Shown here one piece after another: positions 52,502 through 61,047 of a stretch of DNA of 64,000 nt. The translations under genes were made by a program, and so were the position numbers. Origin of the DNA: CAWDAQ01 sp963800325. GTDB lineage: Bacteria; Actinomycetota; Actinomycetes; Actinomycetales; Dermatophilaceae. The number at the start of each line of letters is the position of its first letter. Within the stretch, counting starts at the first letter, position 1. Where the stretch lies: assembly GCA_963800325.1 (NCBI GenBank), contig CAWDAQ010000004.1, forward strand, positions 1-64,000, written 5' to 3'. The notes below the pieces were generated by a model, which was given only the letters and a program-made list of their open reading frames with translations, did not search any database and was not told where the DNA came from.

Positions 52502-53539
52502 ATGACGACCGTCACCACCACGCGTGCTGACGACCGCGTCGGCACCCGGTCTCGGGGCGCCCAGATCCTGGGCCGCCCCGAGGTCGGGGCCCTCATCGGC
52601 GCGATCGCCGTCGCGGCGCTGTTCGCCGCGACCGCCCCGGCCTTCCGGAACGTCACCAACGTCGGCACGATCCTCTACGGCTCCTCGACGATCGGCGTCA
52701 TGGCGATCTTCGTCGCGATGCTCATGATCGGTGGGGAGTTCGACCTCTCCGCAGGCGTCGCGGTGACGACCTCCGGGCTCACCGCGGCCCACACCGCCTG
52801 GTACTTCAGCCTCAACGTGTGGGCCGGGGTGTTCATCGCCCTGCTCGTCTCGCTCGGGATCGGCGCCTTCAACGGGTGGCTCCTGCACCGGACGGGGATG
52901 CCGAGCTTCCTCGTCACGCTGGGGACGTTCTTCATCCTCCAGGGTGTCAACCTCGCGGCGACGCGTCTCGTCACCGGCGGGGTCTCGTCGAACTCGCTCA
53001 ACGACCTCGACGGCTTCGACAGCGCCAAGGCGGTGTTCGCCTCCTCGGTCAACATCGGGTCGGTCAACGTCAGCATCATCGTCGTCTACTGGCTCATCCT
53101 CACCGTCCTCGGCACGGTGCTGCTGTTCCGGATGCGGTACGGCAACTGGACCTTCGCGGCCGGCGGGGACGCCCCGGCGGCCCGTGCGGTCGGGGTCCCG
53201 GTGTTCTTCACGAAGATCACCCTCTTCATGGGGGTCGGCTTCGGCGCCTGGCTGCTGGGGATGCACCTGCTGTTCAACTTCAACAACCTGCAGTCCGGGC
53301 AGGGCGTCGGCAACGAGCTGATCTTCATCGTCGCCGCGGTGACCGGGGGCTGCCTCCTCACCGGCGGGTACGGCTCGGTGGTCGGTGCGACGATCGGCGC
53401 GCTGATCTTCGGGATGACCCGGCTCGGCATCTCGTACGCGGGCTGGAACCCGGACTGGTACTACAGCTTCCTCGGCGTGATGTTGATCCTCGCCACGCTC
53501 GTCAACCTCTTTGTCCGGAAGAAGGCGGAAGCAGCATGA
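52502..53539 (+). CDS. Sugar/inositol ABC transporter permease (RbsC-like)
   Basis: 345 residues, about nine hydrophobic segments. MIGGEFDLSAGVAVTTSG, GIGAFNGWLLHRTGMPSFLVTLGTFFILQGV and GGCLLTGGYGSVVGATIGALIFGM are typical of the ribose/xylose-type permease family. Starts seven bases after the binding-protein gene and overlaps the ATPase gene by four bases. Confidence 0.94.
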   Translation: MTTVTTTRADDRVGTRSRGAQILGRPEVGALIGAIAVAALFAATAPAFRNVTNVGTILYGSSTIGVMAIFVAMLMIGGEFDLSAGVAVTTSGLTAAHTAWYFSLNVWAGVFIALLVSLGIGAFNGWLLHRTGMPSFLVTLGTFFILQGVNLAATRLVTGGVSSNSLNDLDGFDSAKAVFASSVNIGSVNVSIIVVYWLILTVLGTVLLFRMRYGNWTFAAGGDAPAARAVGVPVFFTKITLFMGVGFGAWLLGMHLLFNFNNLQSGQGVGNELIFIVAAVTGGCLLTGGYGSVVGATIGALIFGMTRLGISYAGWNPDWYYSFLGVMLILATLVNLFVRKKAEAA

Positions 53540-54465
53540 GCGCACCCGCACAGACCAAGCCCGAGGCCAAGGAGGGCACCGTCCTCCTCGAGCTGGAGAA
53601 CATCGGGAAGAACTACGGCAACGTCTCGGCCCTGCGGGGGGTCTCGCTCCGGGTCCGGGAGGGTGAGGTGACCTGCGTCCTCGGGGACAACGGCGCCGGC
53701 AAGTCCACCCTCATCAAGATCGTCGCCGGGCTGCACGACTACTCCGAGGGGGTGCTGAAGCTCAGCGGCATCCAGCGCCGCTTCGGCTCCCCCCGGGTCG
53801 CCCAGGCGGCCGGGATCGCGACGGTCTACCAGGACCTCGCGCTCGCCCCGCTCATGGCGGTGTGGCGCAACTTCTTCCTCGGCAACGAGATCCGCAGGGG
53901 ACCCCTGCGCCTGCTCGCGGTCGAGGAGATGAAGCGCATCTGCGGCGAGGAGCTGACGAAGATGGGGATCGAGATCCCCGACCTCGACCGGCCGGTCGGC
54001 CGCCTCTCCGGCGGCCAGCGACAGGTCATCGCGATCGCCCGGGCGATCTACTTCGGGGCGAAGGTCATCATCCTCGACGAGCCGACGGCCGCGCTGGGTG
54101 TCAAGCAGTCCGGCGTGGTCCTGAAGTACATCGTCAAGGCCAGGGACGCGGGCCTCGGGGTCATCTTCATCACCCACAACCCGCACCACGCCTACCTCGT
54201 CGGCCACCACTTCGTCGTCCTCAAGCTCGGGCGGGTCTCGCTCGACGCGACCCGGGAGGAGCTGACGCTCGAGCAGCTGACCGGGGAGATGGCCGGCGGG
54301 AAGGAGCTGGCCGAGCTCAGCCACGAGCTGGAGGACGCCCACCCCGAGCGGGTCGTCGACTCCCACCACGCGGAGGGCGGGACATCCGCGCCGGGCGCGC
54401 CGCACGACGGGCACGACGGCAACGACGGGCTCGACGGACACCACGAGCAGCAGCCGAAGGAGTAG
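53536..54465 (+). CDS. Sugar/inositol ABC transporter ATPase, single domain
   Basis: 309 residues from ATG 53536. One nucleotide-binding domain only: Walker A GDNGAGKST, Q-loop VYQDLAL, signature LSGGQRQVIAIARA, Walker B VIILDEPTAALG, and the switch His in FITHNPHHAYLV. Ribose-type ATPases usually have two fused domains, so this must dimerise, as in the XylG/FrcA-like single-domain forms. The last ~45 residues are a His/Asp/Gly-rich polar tail. Overlaps the permease gene. Confidence 0.93.
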   Translation: MSAPAQTKPEAKEGTVLLELENIGKNYGNVSALRGVSLRVREGEVTCVLGDNGAGKSTLIKIVAGLHDYSEGVLKLSGIQRRFGSPRVAQAAGIATVYQDLALAPLMAVWRNFFLGNEIRRGPLRLLAVEEMKRICGEELTKMGIEIPDLDRPVGRLSGGQRQVIAIARAIYFGAKVIILDEPTAALGVKQSGVVLKYIVKARDAGLGVIFITHNPHHAYLVGHHFVVLKLGRVSLDATREELTLEQLTGEMAGGKELAELSHELEDAHPERVVDSHHAEGGTSAPGAPHDGHDGNDGLDGHHEQQPKE

Positions 54466-54471
54466 TGACAG

Positions 54472-55518
54472 ATGGGCACCACGGACCTGCGGGTCGGCGT
54501 CATCGGCGTCGGCATGATGGGGGCCGACCACGCCGAGCGGGTCGCGCACCGCACCGCGAACGCGACCCTCGTCGGGGTCTGCGACCCCGACAGCGCTCGC
54601 GCCGAGGAGCTCGCGGCGAGGTTCGGGGGGGTCCGCACCTTCGCGGACCCCCTCGACCTCATCGCCGACGACGGCGTCGACGCCGTCGTCGTCGCCTCGC
54701 CCGGGTTCGTCCACGAGGAGCAGCTGCTCGCGTGCATCGAGCACGGCGTGTACGCGATGTGCGAGAAGCCGCTGACCATGGACACCGAGTCCTCCCTGCG
54801 GGTCGTCGAGGCCGAGGCCCGCTCGGGGCGGCCGCTGATCCAGGTCGGCTTCATGCGCCGGTTCGACCCGGAGTACGCCCAGATGAAGGAGATGCTCGAC
54901 TCGGGGCGGTTCGGTCGCACCCTCGTCGTCCACAACACCCACCGGAACAAGACCGTCCCGGAGGGGTTCCGGTCGGAGATGATCGTCCGGGACTCCCTCG
55001 TCCACGAGGTCGACGTCGCCCGGTTCCTCTTCGGCGAGGAGATCGAGGAGGTCACCGTCCTCTCGCCCCGCCCGACGGGCGCCGCCGCCGAGGGCGTCGT
55101 CGACCCGCAGGTCTCGTTCTTCACGATGTCCGGGGGCGCGGTCGTCACCAACGAGGTGTTCGTCACCAACCAGGTCGGCTACGAGGTGCGCTGTGAGGCC
55201 GTCGCCGAGCGGGGCACCGTCATCGCCGGGCGGAACTGGGCCGGGATCTACTCCACGGGCGCCGGCGCCGAGGGCGCAGACGGCTCCTGGGGCGGCTCGA
55301 TCCCGGTGGACTTCCGGGTGCGGTTCGCCCGCGCCTACGACCTCGAGGTCCAGGCCTGGGCGGACGCCAGCCGTCGCGGCGAGGTCGTCGGACCGACCGC
55401 GTGGGACGGCTACGCCTCGACGTGCGTGTGCACCGCAGGCATGGAGTCCCTGGCCACCGGAAGCCCGGTCCAGGTCGAGATCGCCGACCGGTCCAGCGTC
55501 CTCGGCGCGGGGGCCTGA
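54472..55518 (+). CDS. Gfo/Idh/MocA oxidoreductase, second inositol dehydrogenase
   Basis: 348 residues. VGVIGVGMMGADHAERV is the NAD motif, MCEKPLTM the catalytic-site segment, QVGFMRRFDPEYAQMK and RDSLVHEVDVARFLFGEEI the substrate-side signatures. This form is closer to annotated myo-inositol 2-dehydrogenases than the protein at 43697, by motif impression only. It could alternatively act on scyllo- or D-chiro-inositol. Starts six bases after the ATPase gene and ends three bases before the next gene. Confidence 0.85.
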   Translation: MGTTDLRVGVIGVGMMGADHAERVAHRTANATLVGVCDPDSARAEELAARFGGVRTFADPLDLIADDGVDAVVVASPGFVHEEQLLACIEHGVYAMCEKPLTMDTESSLRVVEAEARSGRPLIQVGFMRRFDPEYAQMKEMLDSGRFGRTLVVHNTHRNKTVPEGFRSEMIVRDSLVHEVDVARFLFGEEIEEVTVLSPRPTGAAAEGVVDPQVSFFTMSGGAVVTNEVFVTNQVGYEVRCEAVAERGTVIAGRNWAGIYSTGAGAEGADGSWGGSIPVDFRVRFARAYDLEVQAWADASRRGEVVGPTAWDGYASTCVCTAGMESLATGSPVQVEIADRSSVLGAGA

Positions 55519-55521
55519 GCC

Positions 55522-56406
55522 GTGAAGATCGCCCTCGACCCGTACATGTTCCGCGAGGTCCCGTTGCTCGAGCTGCCCGGCCTCGTCGCCGAGCTCGGCT
55601 ACGAGTGGATCGAGCTCTCCCCGCGCGAGGACGTCACCCCGTTCTTCACCCACCCCCGGATCGACGACGCCGGCGTGGACGCGTTCCGCGCCGTTCTCCG
55701 CTCGGCCGGGGTCGGGGTGGCGTCGGTGCTACCGCTCTACCGGTGGTCCGGGCCGGACGAGGACGCCCGCCGGGCCGCCGTGCGGTACTGGAAGCGCGCC
55801 ATCGAGGTTGCCGCCCGGCTCGGCGTCGACACGATGAACAGCGAGTTCAACGGCAACCCCCGCGAGAAGGACGTGTGCGAGGCGCAGTTCTGGCGCTCGA
55901 TGGAGGAGCTGCTGCCGGTCTTCGAGCGCGAGGGCATCCGGCTCGTCCTCGAGCCCCACCCCGACGACTGGGAGGAGGACGGCAAGCGGGCCGTCGACCT
56001 CGTCCGGGGGATCAACTCCCCGAACGTCAGCTTCCTCTACTGCACCCCGCACACGTTCCACCAGGGTGACGACTGCCGCGGGATCCTCGAGAAGGCCGGG
56101 GACCTCACGACGATGTGCCACGTCGCCGACACGTTCGACCACACCGGGTCCCGAGGGCTGCGCTACATCGTCAACCCGCCCGGGTCGCAGGTGGCCGTCC
56201 ACCAGCACCTCGACATCGGCCAGGGCGAGGTCGACTGGGAGGAGTTCTTCGACGCCCTCGAGTCCGTCGGCTTCGACGGCATCCTCAGCTCGGCGGTGTT
56301 CGCCTGGGAGGAGCGGGCCCGTGAGTCCAGCCTGCACCAGCGCGAGCAGATCGAGTCCCACCTCTCGAGGTGGGCCTCGCCGCCGAAGCTCGAGTCCCCG
56401 TCCTGA
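55522..56406 (+). CDS. TIM-barrel protein, IolH-like
   Basis: 294 residues from GTG 55522. MKIALDPYMFREVPLLELPGLVAELGYEWIELSPR opens the barrel, NSEFNGNPREKDVCEAQFWRSME and LVLEPHPDDWEEDGKRAVDLV follow, and VHQHLDIGQGEVDWEEFF is late. This pattern is that of IolH-type sugar phosphate isomerase/epimerases in actinobacterial inositol clusters. The reaction is uncertain; an inosose isomerisation is plausible. Last gene of the main run; a hairpin follows. Confidence 0.82.
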   Translation: MKIALDPYMFREVPLLELPGLVAELGYEWIELSPREDVTPFFTHPRIDDAGVDAFRAVLRSAGVGVASVLPLYRWSGPDEDARRAAVRYWKRAIEVAARLGVDTMNSEFNGNPREKDVCEAQFWRSMEELLPVFEREGIRLVLEPHPDDWEEDGKRAVDLVRGINSPNVSFLYCTPHTFHQGDDCRGILEKAGDLTTMCHVADTFDHTGSRGLRYIVNPPGSQVAVHQHLDIGQGEVDWEEFFDALESVGFDGILSSAVFAWEERARESSLHQREQIESHLSRWASPPKLESPS

Positions 56407-56447
56407 CCACCCGGCGCTCCGCCGGCCCGCCCGGTCCGCCCGATCCC

Positions 56448-56486
56448 GCTGCGTCCGCACCCCCGGTCCCCGGTTGCGGGCGCAGC
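56448..56486 (+). terminator. Hairpin after the iol run
   Basis: GCTGCGTCCGCA (56448-56459) pairs with TGCGGGCGCAGC (56475-56486), one G-T pair, around a 15-base loop. It lies 41 bp after the IolH-like stop and before the iolA promoter, so it probably ends the main inositol transcript. Confidence 0.55.
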
Positions 56487-56517
56487 GGCCGGGCTGGCCA
56501 GGACCCACCAGAAACGT

Positions 56518-56532
56518 TAGAATGTCCTGACA
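56518..56532 (+). promoter_or_regulatory. iolA promoter with IolR-like operator
   Basis: TAGAAT (56518-56523) is a good -10 element and runs into TGTCCTGACA (56523-56532), which fits KGWCHTRACA exactly. GAAGGAG at 56539-56545 serves the GTG at 56551. A clear -35 is lacking. A similar word (AGAATGTCAGAACA) lies upstream of the main inositol run. Confidence 0.6.
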
Positions 56533-56550
56533 TAGTTCGAAGGAGACACC

Positions 56551-58053
56551 GTGTCAACTCCCGCCCGCATCACCCACCTGATCGGTGGCTCCTCCTGGCA
56601 GGGGAGCGCCGAGCGCACCTCCGAGGTGTTCAACCCGGGGACCGGCGAGGTCACCGGCACCCTCGACCTGGCCTCCGCCGACCTCGTCGGCGAGGCGGTC
56701 ACCACGGCGAAGGCCGCCTGGGAGTCCGGCTGGGGCGAGCTGTCGCTGAGCCGCCGGACCCAGGTCCTGTTCCGGTTCCGCGAGCTGCTCAACGAGCGCA
56801 AGGGCGAGGTCGCCGAGCTCATCACCGCCGAGCACGGCAAGGTCCTCGACGACGCCCTCGGCGAGGTCACCCGCGGCCTCGAGGTGGCCGAGTTCGCCTG
56901 CGGCATCCCCCAGCTCCTCAAGGGCGGCTTCACCGAGAACGCCTCGACGAAGGTCGACGTGTACTCGGTCCGGCAGAGCCTCGGCGTCGTCGCCGTGATC
57001 TCCCCGTTCAACTTCCCGGCGATGGTCCCGCTCTGGTTCATCCCGGTCGCGATCGCGTGCGGCAACTCGGTCGTCCTCAAGCCGAGCGAGAAGGACCCGA
57101 GCGCCTCGCTCGCCATCGCGCGGCTCTGGCAGGAGGCCGGGCTGCCCGACGGCGTCCTCAACGTCGTCCACGGCGACAAGGAGGCCGTCGACGCCCTGCT
57201 CACCCACCCCGACGTCAAGGCGGTCTCCTTCGTCGGCTCGACGCCCATCGCCAAGCACGTCTACGAGACCGGGACCCGCCACGGCAAGCGGGTCCAGGCT
57301 CTCGGCGGGGCGAAGAACCACATGCTCGTCCTGCCCGACGCCGACCTCGACCAGGCCGCGGACGCCGCGGTCAACGCCGGCTTCGGCTCCGCCGGTGAGC
57401 GGTGCATGGCGATCTCCGCGCTCGTCGCGGTCGAGCCGGTCGCGGACGAGCTCGTCTCGAAGATCAGCGACCGGATGGGCAAGCTGCGCACCGGGGACGG
57501 CACCCGCGGCTGCGACATGGGACCGCTGGTCACCCGCCAGCACCGGGACAAGGTGGCCGGCTACCTCGACTCCGGGGTCGAGGACGGCGCGACGCTCGTC
57601 GTCGACGGCCGCGAGTCCGACTTCGACGCCGACGGCGACGGGTTCTTCCTCGCGCCGACGCTGTTCGACCACGTCACCCCCCGGATGAGCGTCTACCGGG
57701 ACGAGATCTTCGGGCCGGTCCTGTCGGTGGTCCGGGTGCACTCCTACGACGAGGGCCTGAAGCTCATCAACGACAACCCGTACGGCAACGGCACCGCGAT
57801 CTTCACCAACGACGGCGGCGCCGCCCGGCGGTTCCAGAACGAGGTCGAGGTCGGCATGGTGGGCATCAACGTCCCGATCCCGGTCCCGGTGTCCTACTAC
57901 TCGTTCGGCGGCTGGAAGAACAGCCTGTTCGGCGACACCCACGCCCACGGCACCGAGGGCGTGCACTTCTACACCCGCGGCAAGGTCGTCACCCAGCGCT
58001 GGCTCGACCCGAGCCACGGCGGACTCAACCTCGGCTTCCCCCAGAACGACTGA
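56551..58053 (+). CDS. iolA: Methylmalonate-semialdehyde dehydrogenase (CoA-acylating)
   Basis: Converts malonate semialdehyde, the end product of inositol breakdown, to acetyl-CoA; 500 residues from GTG 56551. NFPAMVPLWFIPVAIACGN and VVLKPSEKDPSA bind NAD, and the catalytic Cys is Cys285 in GSAGERCMAI. GGAKNHMLVLPDAD replaces the usual general-base Glu, the hallmark of the MmsA/IolA subclass. Own promoter and operator. It could also serve valine breakdown, but its place supports inositol. Confidence 0.96.
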   Translation: MSTPARITHLIGGSSWQGSAERTSEVFNPGTGEVTGTLDLASADLVGEAVTTAKAAWESGWGELSLSRRTQVLFRFRELLNERKGEVAELITAEHGKVLDDALGEVTRGLEVAEFACGIPQLLKGGFTENASTKVDVYSVRQSLGVVAVISPFNFPAMVPLWFIPVAIACGNSVVLKPSEKDPSASLAIARLWQEAGLPDGVLNVVHGDKEAVDALLTHPDVKAVSFVGSTPIAKHVYETGTRHGKRVQALGGAKNHMLVLPDADLDQAADAAVNAGFGSAGERCMAISALVAVEPVADELVSKISDRMGKLRTGDGTRGCDMGPLVTRQHRDKVAGYLDSGVEDGATLVVDGRESDFDADGDGFFLAPTLFDHVTPRMSVYRDEIFGPVLSVVRVHSYDEGLKLINDNPYGNGTAIFTNDGGAARRFQNEVEVGMVGINVPIPVPVSYYSFGGWKNSLFGDTHAHGTEGVHFYTRGKVVTQRWLDPSHGGLNLGFPQND

Positions 58054-58066
58054 GGGTCGGGCGGGG

Positions 58067-58573
58067 TCAGGGAGCGCGTCGGACCGCGAACCCCGGGGGC
58101 TCGGCGAGGGAGCGCGCGACGACGCAGTACCGCTCGGTCGCCCGGGCCAGCCGGTCCAGGGTGGCGTCGTCGGCGTCGCAGTCCACCCACGCCGTGACGA
58201 CGACCCCGGTGACGCCGACCGGGACGGTCCGGTCCACGCCGAGCGTGCCCCGGGCGTCGAACTCCCCCTCGGCGACGACGCGCGCCGAGCGCAGGTCGAG
58301 GCCCATCACGGTCGCGACGCTGCGCAGCGTGACCCCGGCGCACCCGACCAGGGCCTGCAGCAGCAGGTCGGCCGAGCAGGCGTCGGAGCCGTCGCCGCCG
58401 GTCGCCGGGTGCAGTCCGGCCCGCACCGGCCCGGCCCAGCCGTCGACGGTGGCGGTGATCCCCGGCTCCGACAGCTCGGCGCTCGCCCGCGTCGGCGTCG
58501 CCGCACTCGCCGGGTCGCGGCGGTAGCGCTTTTTGAGCGGGGCCTGCAGGGACCTCAGGGTCTCGGCGTCCAC
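58067..58573 (-). CDS. OsmC-family protein
   Basis: 168 residues from GTG 58573. The family cysteines are Cys78 (LLLQALVGCAGVTLRSVA) and Cys150 (ERYCVVARSL). OsmC/Ohr proteins reduce organic hydroperoxides or persulfides through this pair; the subgroup is not resolved. An additional Cys66 precedes the first. Convergent with iolA, 13 bp apart. No functional link with inositol is evident. Confidence 0.85.
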   Translation of the reverse strand: MDAETLRSLQAPLKKRYRRDPASAATPTRASAELSEPGITATVDGWAGPVRAGLHPATGGDGSDACSADLLLQALVGCAGVTLRSVATVMGLDLRSARVVAEGEFDARGTLGVDRTVPVGVTGVVVTAWVDCDADDATLDRLARATERYCVVARSLAEPPGFAVRRAP

Positions 58574-58673
58574 CCGGCCAGCATCCCACCGGCAGCACCC
58601 CGGGACCGGCCACCGGGCCCCGTGGGTGGCCACGGAGGTCCCTGCGACCGACCCCGTCGGGTCTGGACGGGGG

Positions 58674-59678
58674 TCACTCCCGCGCCGGGGCGCGCGGGTC
58701 CATCCCGGCGGCCCGGTAGGCGGCGTCGACGAGGTCCATCGTGCCGACCGACCAGTTCGCGTCGGTGACCACCGGCGCCCCCTCGCGGACCGCGGCGGCG
58801 AGCGCCTCGAGCTGGTAGGTGTAGCTCGACCGGGTGCCGAGGTGCTCGACCTGCTCGCCGCCCCTGCGCTCGAGGACGAGGGTGTCGTCGAGGTGGGGGC
58901 GGGGGAACTCGGGGACGTGGAGCAGGCCCTCGGTGCCGCTGACGGTGAGGTGGAAGTCCCACCCCGGGGCCGCCATGTCGCTGCTCGCTGACGCGCTCGC
59001 CCCCGACGGGTAGGCCAGGTCCGCCCTGAGGGTCTCGTCGACCCCCGGGTGGCCGGCGCGCTCCCGCGCCTGCGCCGCGCGGACCTCGGGCTCGCCCCCG
59101 GCGAGGTCACCCAGGAGGCGCACCGCGGCGAGCGCGTAGCACCCGAGGTCCATCGTCGACCCGCCGGCGAGGTCGAGCCGCCAGCGCGGGTCGTCCTCGG
59201 CGGGGGCCGGCATGCCCAGGTGGGCCTCGACGTGGCGGACCTCTCCGACGGCGCCGTCCGCGACGAGGTCGACCACGCGCCGGAACAGCGGGTGGTAGGG
59301 GAAGTGGAAGGCCTCCATGAACACCGTGCCCGCCCCGCGGCGGACCGCGGCGGCGACCATGCGGGCCTCGACCGCGTCGGCGGCCGACGGCTTCTCGGTG
59401 AGGACGTGCTTGCCCGCCGCGACCGCCGCGAGGTTCCAGCGGCCGTGCAGCCCGTTCGCGAGCGGGTTGTACACGACCTCCACCTCGGGGTCGGCGACGA
59501 GGGCCGCGTAGTCGGGCACGACCCGCTCGACGCCGTGCTCGTCGGCGAAGGCCCGGGCCCGACCCTCGTCGCGCGCCGCGACGGCCACGAGCCGGTGGCC
59601 CGTCGCCGCGGCGGGGGAGACGATGCTCAGTCCCGCGATGCGGGCGGCTCCGAGGAGCCCGATGCGCAGCGGTTCCAC
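58674..59678 (-). CDS. Gfo/Idh/MocA oxidoreductase, third in window
   Basis: 334 residues. GTG 59678 is chosen because GAGGCGG lies six bases upstream; GTG 59684 is also in frame. The NAD motif IGLLGAARIAGLSI, VLTEKPSAADA and FMEAFHFPYHPLFRRV place it in the dehydrogenase/trans-1,2-dihydrobenzenediol-like branch; GGSTMDLGCYALAAVRLLG is the second signature. Eleven bases after the PhyH gene, so they form an operon. The substrate is unknown, probably a sugar or cyclitol. Confidence 0.85.
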   Translation of the reverse strand: MEPLRIGLLGAARIAGLSIVSPAAATGHRLVAVAARDEGRARAFADEHGVERVVPDYAALVADPEVEVVYNPLANGLHGRWNLAAVAAGKHVLTEKPSAADAVEARMVAAAVRRGAGTVFMEAFHFPYHPLFRRVVDLVADGAVGEVRHVEAHLGMPAPAEDDPRWRLDLAGGSTMDLGCYALAAVRLLGDLAGGEPEVRAAQARERAGHPGVDETLRADLAYPSGASASASSDMAAPGWDFHLTVSGTEGLLHVPEFPRPHLDDTLVLERRGGEQVEHLGTRSSYTYQLEALAAAVREGAPVVTDANWSVGTMDLVDAAYRAAGMDPRAPARE

Positions 59679-59689
59679 GGCCACCCGCC

Positions 59690-60907
59690 TCAGTGGCTCA
59701 GCGTCCGCTCCCGCTGGGCGGCCAACCGGTCGGCCAGGGTGGACGCGGGGACCCCCTCCTCGAGGGCGGCGGTGACGACGTCGGCCTGGGTGGCCGGGGA
59801 CATCCCGTCGACGGGCTGGTCCCGGTCGAGGTTCGTCGGGAACGCGTACCCCTCGGCGGAGGCGGCGACGACGTCGGCGAGCTCCCGGGCGGAGGCACCG
59901 GAGGCCTTCCGGGCGAGGAGCGTCGGGTAGACCGCCTCGACGACCCGGGCGCGGTCGATGCTCTCCATCGCCCGCCCGAACGCCGAGGAGACCTGGAGCA
60001 GGTTCGCCATCCGCCGCACGTCGGCGGAGCGGTTCGTCCCGGCGGCGTGCATGAGGGCCGGGTTGAAGAACACCGCGTCCCCGGTGCGCAGCGGCAGCTG
60101 GACGTGGTGGGCGACGAAGTGGTCCTGGAACTCGGGCAGCCAGTAGGCGAGGTAGCCGTGGGAGTACTTCTGCGAGTGCGGGAGGTACAGCGTCGGCCCG
60201 GACTCGACCGGCATGTCGCAGTGCGCGACCGCGCCCTGGAGGGTGAGCACGGGGGAGAGCCGGTGGACGTGCTCGGGGAAGGCCTCGCTGACGTCGGGCG
60301 CCTGGAAACCGAGGTGGTAGTCCCGGTGGACGGTCTGCCCCGCGCCGCCGGGGTTGACGACGTTGACCTGCGAGGTCACCTGGTAGCCCGGCCCGAGCCA
60401 CGCGCCGGCGACGAGGTCGACGGCGTCGTGGGCGTAGTAGTCGACGAACGCCTCGGGGTCGGTCACCGCGAGCTTCTCGAGCGCGTTCCAGACCCGGTCG
60501 TTCGCGCCGGGCTTGGCGAAGTGGTCCCCGCCGCCGGTCCCCGCGGCGTGCTGCTCGGCGATCATGCGGCGGAACGCCGCGCTGGTCCGGTCCACGACGG
60601 TGGTGTCGTAGGCGCCGGTGAGGACGACGATGCCGGGGCCGTCGGCGAGCGCCCGGGCGATCTCGGCCTGGACGACGCGGCGGCCGTCCCGCTCGGCGAC
60701 CGTTCCGGCGAGCGCGGCCCAGTCGTAGACGAGGACGTCCTGCTCGACGTGGTCGGCGTGCGGGTAGTCCTCGACCGCGGTGCGGTCCTCGAGGACGGCG
60801 AGCAGGTCCGCCAGGTGGCAGTCCTCGCGGCTCAGCCAGCCGGCGGGGGCGGTGGCCACGGGCGCACCGGCGGGAGTCGGGTGGGTGGCGGTCGGCGTGG
60901 TCGTCAT
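59690..60907 (-). CDS. PhyH-family Fe(II)/2-oxoglutarate dioxygenase
   Basis: 405 residues from ATG 60907, with CGGAGGA upstream. His194-x-Asp196 in TVHRDYHLGF and His287 form the iron triad, and Arg293 in MHAAGTNRSADV is the likely 2-oxoglutarate ligand. Members hydroxylate small molecules. FFNPALMHAAG and LYLPHSQKYSHGYLAYWLP are well-conserved-looking segments. Coupled to the Gfo/Idh gene and divergent from the LacI regulator; the substrate is not evident. Confidence 0.88.
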   Translation of the reverse strand: MTTTPTATHPTPAGAPVATAPAGWLSREDCHLADLLAVLEDRTAVEDYPHADHVEQDVLVYDWAALAGTVAERDGRRVVQAEIARALADGPGIVVLTGAYDTTVVDRTSAAFRRMIAEQHAAGTGGGDHFAKPGANDRVWNALEKLAVTDPEAFVDYYAHDAVDLVAGAWLGPGYQVTSQVNVVNPGGAGQTVHRDYHLGFQAPDVSEAFPEHVHRLSPVLTLQGAVAHCDMPVESGPTLYLPHSQKYSHGYLAYWLPEFQDHFVAHHVQLPLRTGDAVFFNPALMHAAGTNRSADVRRMANLLQVSSAFGRAMESIDRARVVEAVYPTLLARKASGASARELADVVAASAEGYAFPTNLDRDQPVDGMSPATQADVVTAALEEGVPASTLADRLAAQRERTLSH

Positions 60908-60980
60908 GGCGGGTCCTCCGGATGCGACGGGAACGGTCGGCTCCGTCCAGCATGGACCGCCCCGGTGCGCCCGGACCCCC

Positions 60981-61003
60981 GAGAACACCTCAGAACCACC
61001 TCA
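60981..61003. promoter_or_regulatory. Direct repeat in the PhyH/LacI divergent region
   Basis: AGAACACCTC is followed at once by AGAACCACCTC, a near-exact direct repeat about halfway between the two start codons (gap 60908-61047). It is a possible regulator site, although LacI operators are usually inverted repeats. Confidence 0.35.
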
Positions 61004-61047
61004 GCCGAGGTCCCGCGGGCACGCCCGGACGGACTACTGTCCCGGGC

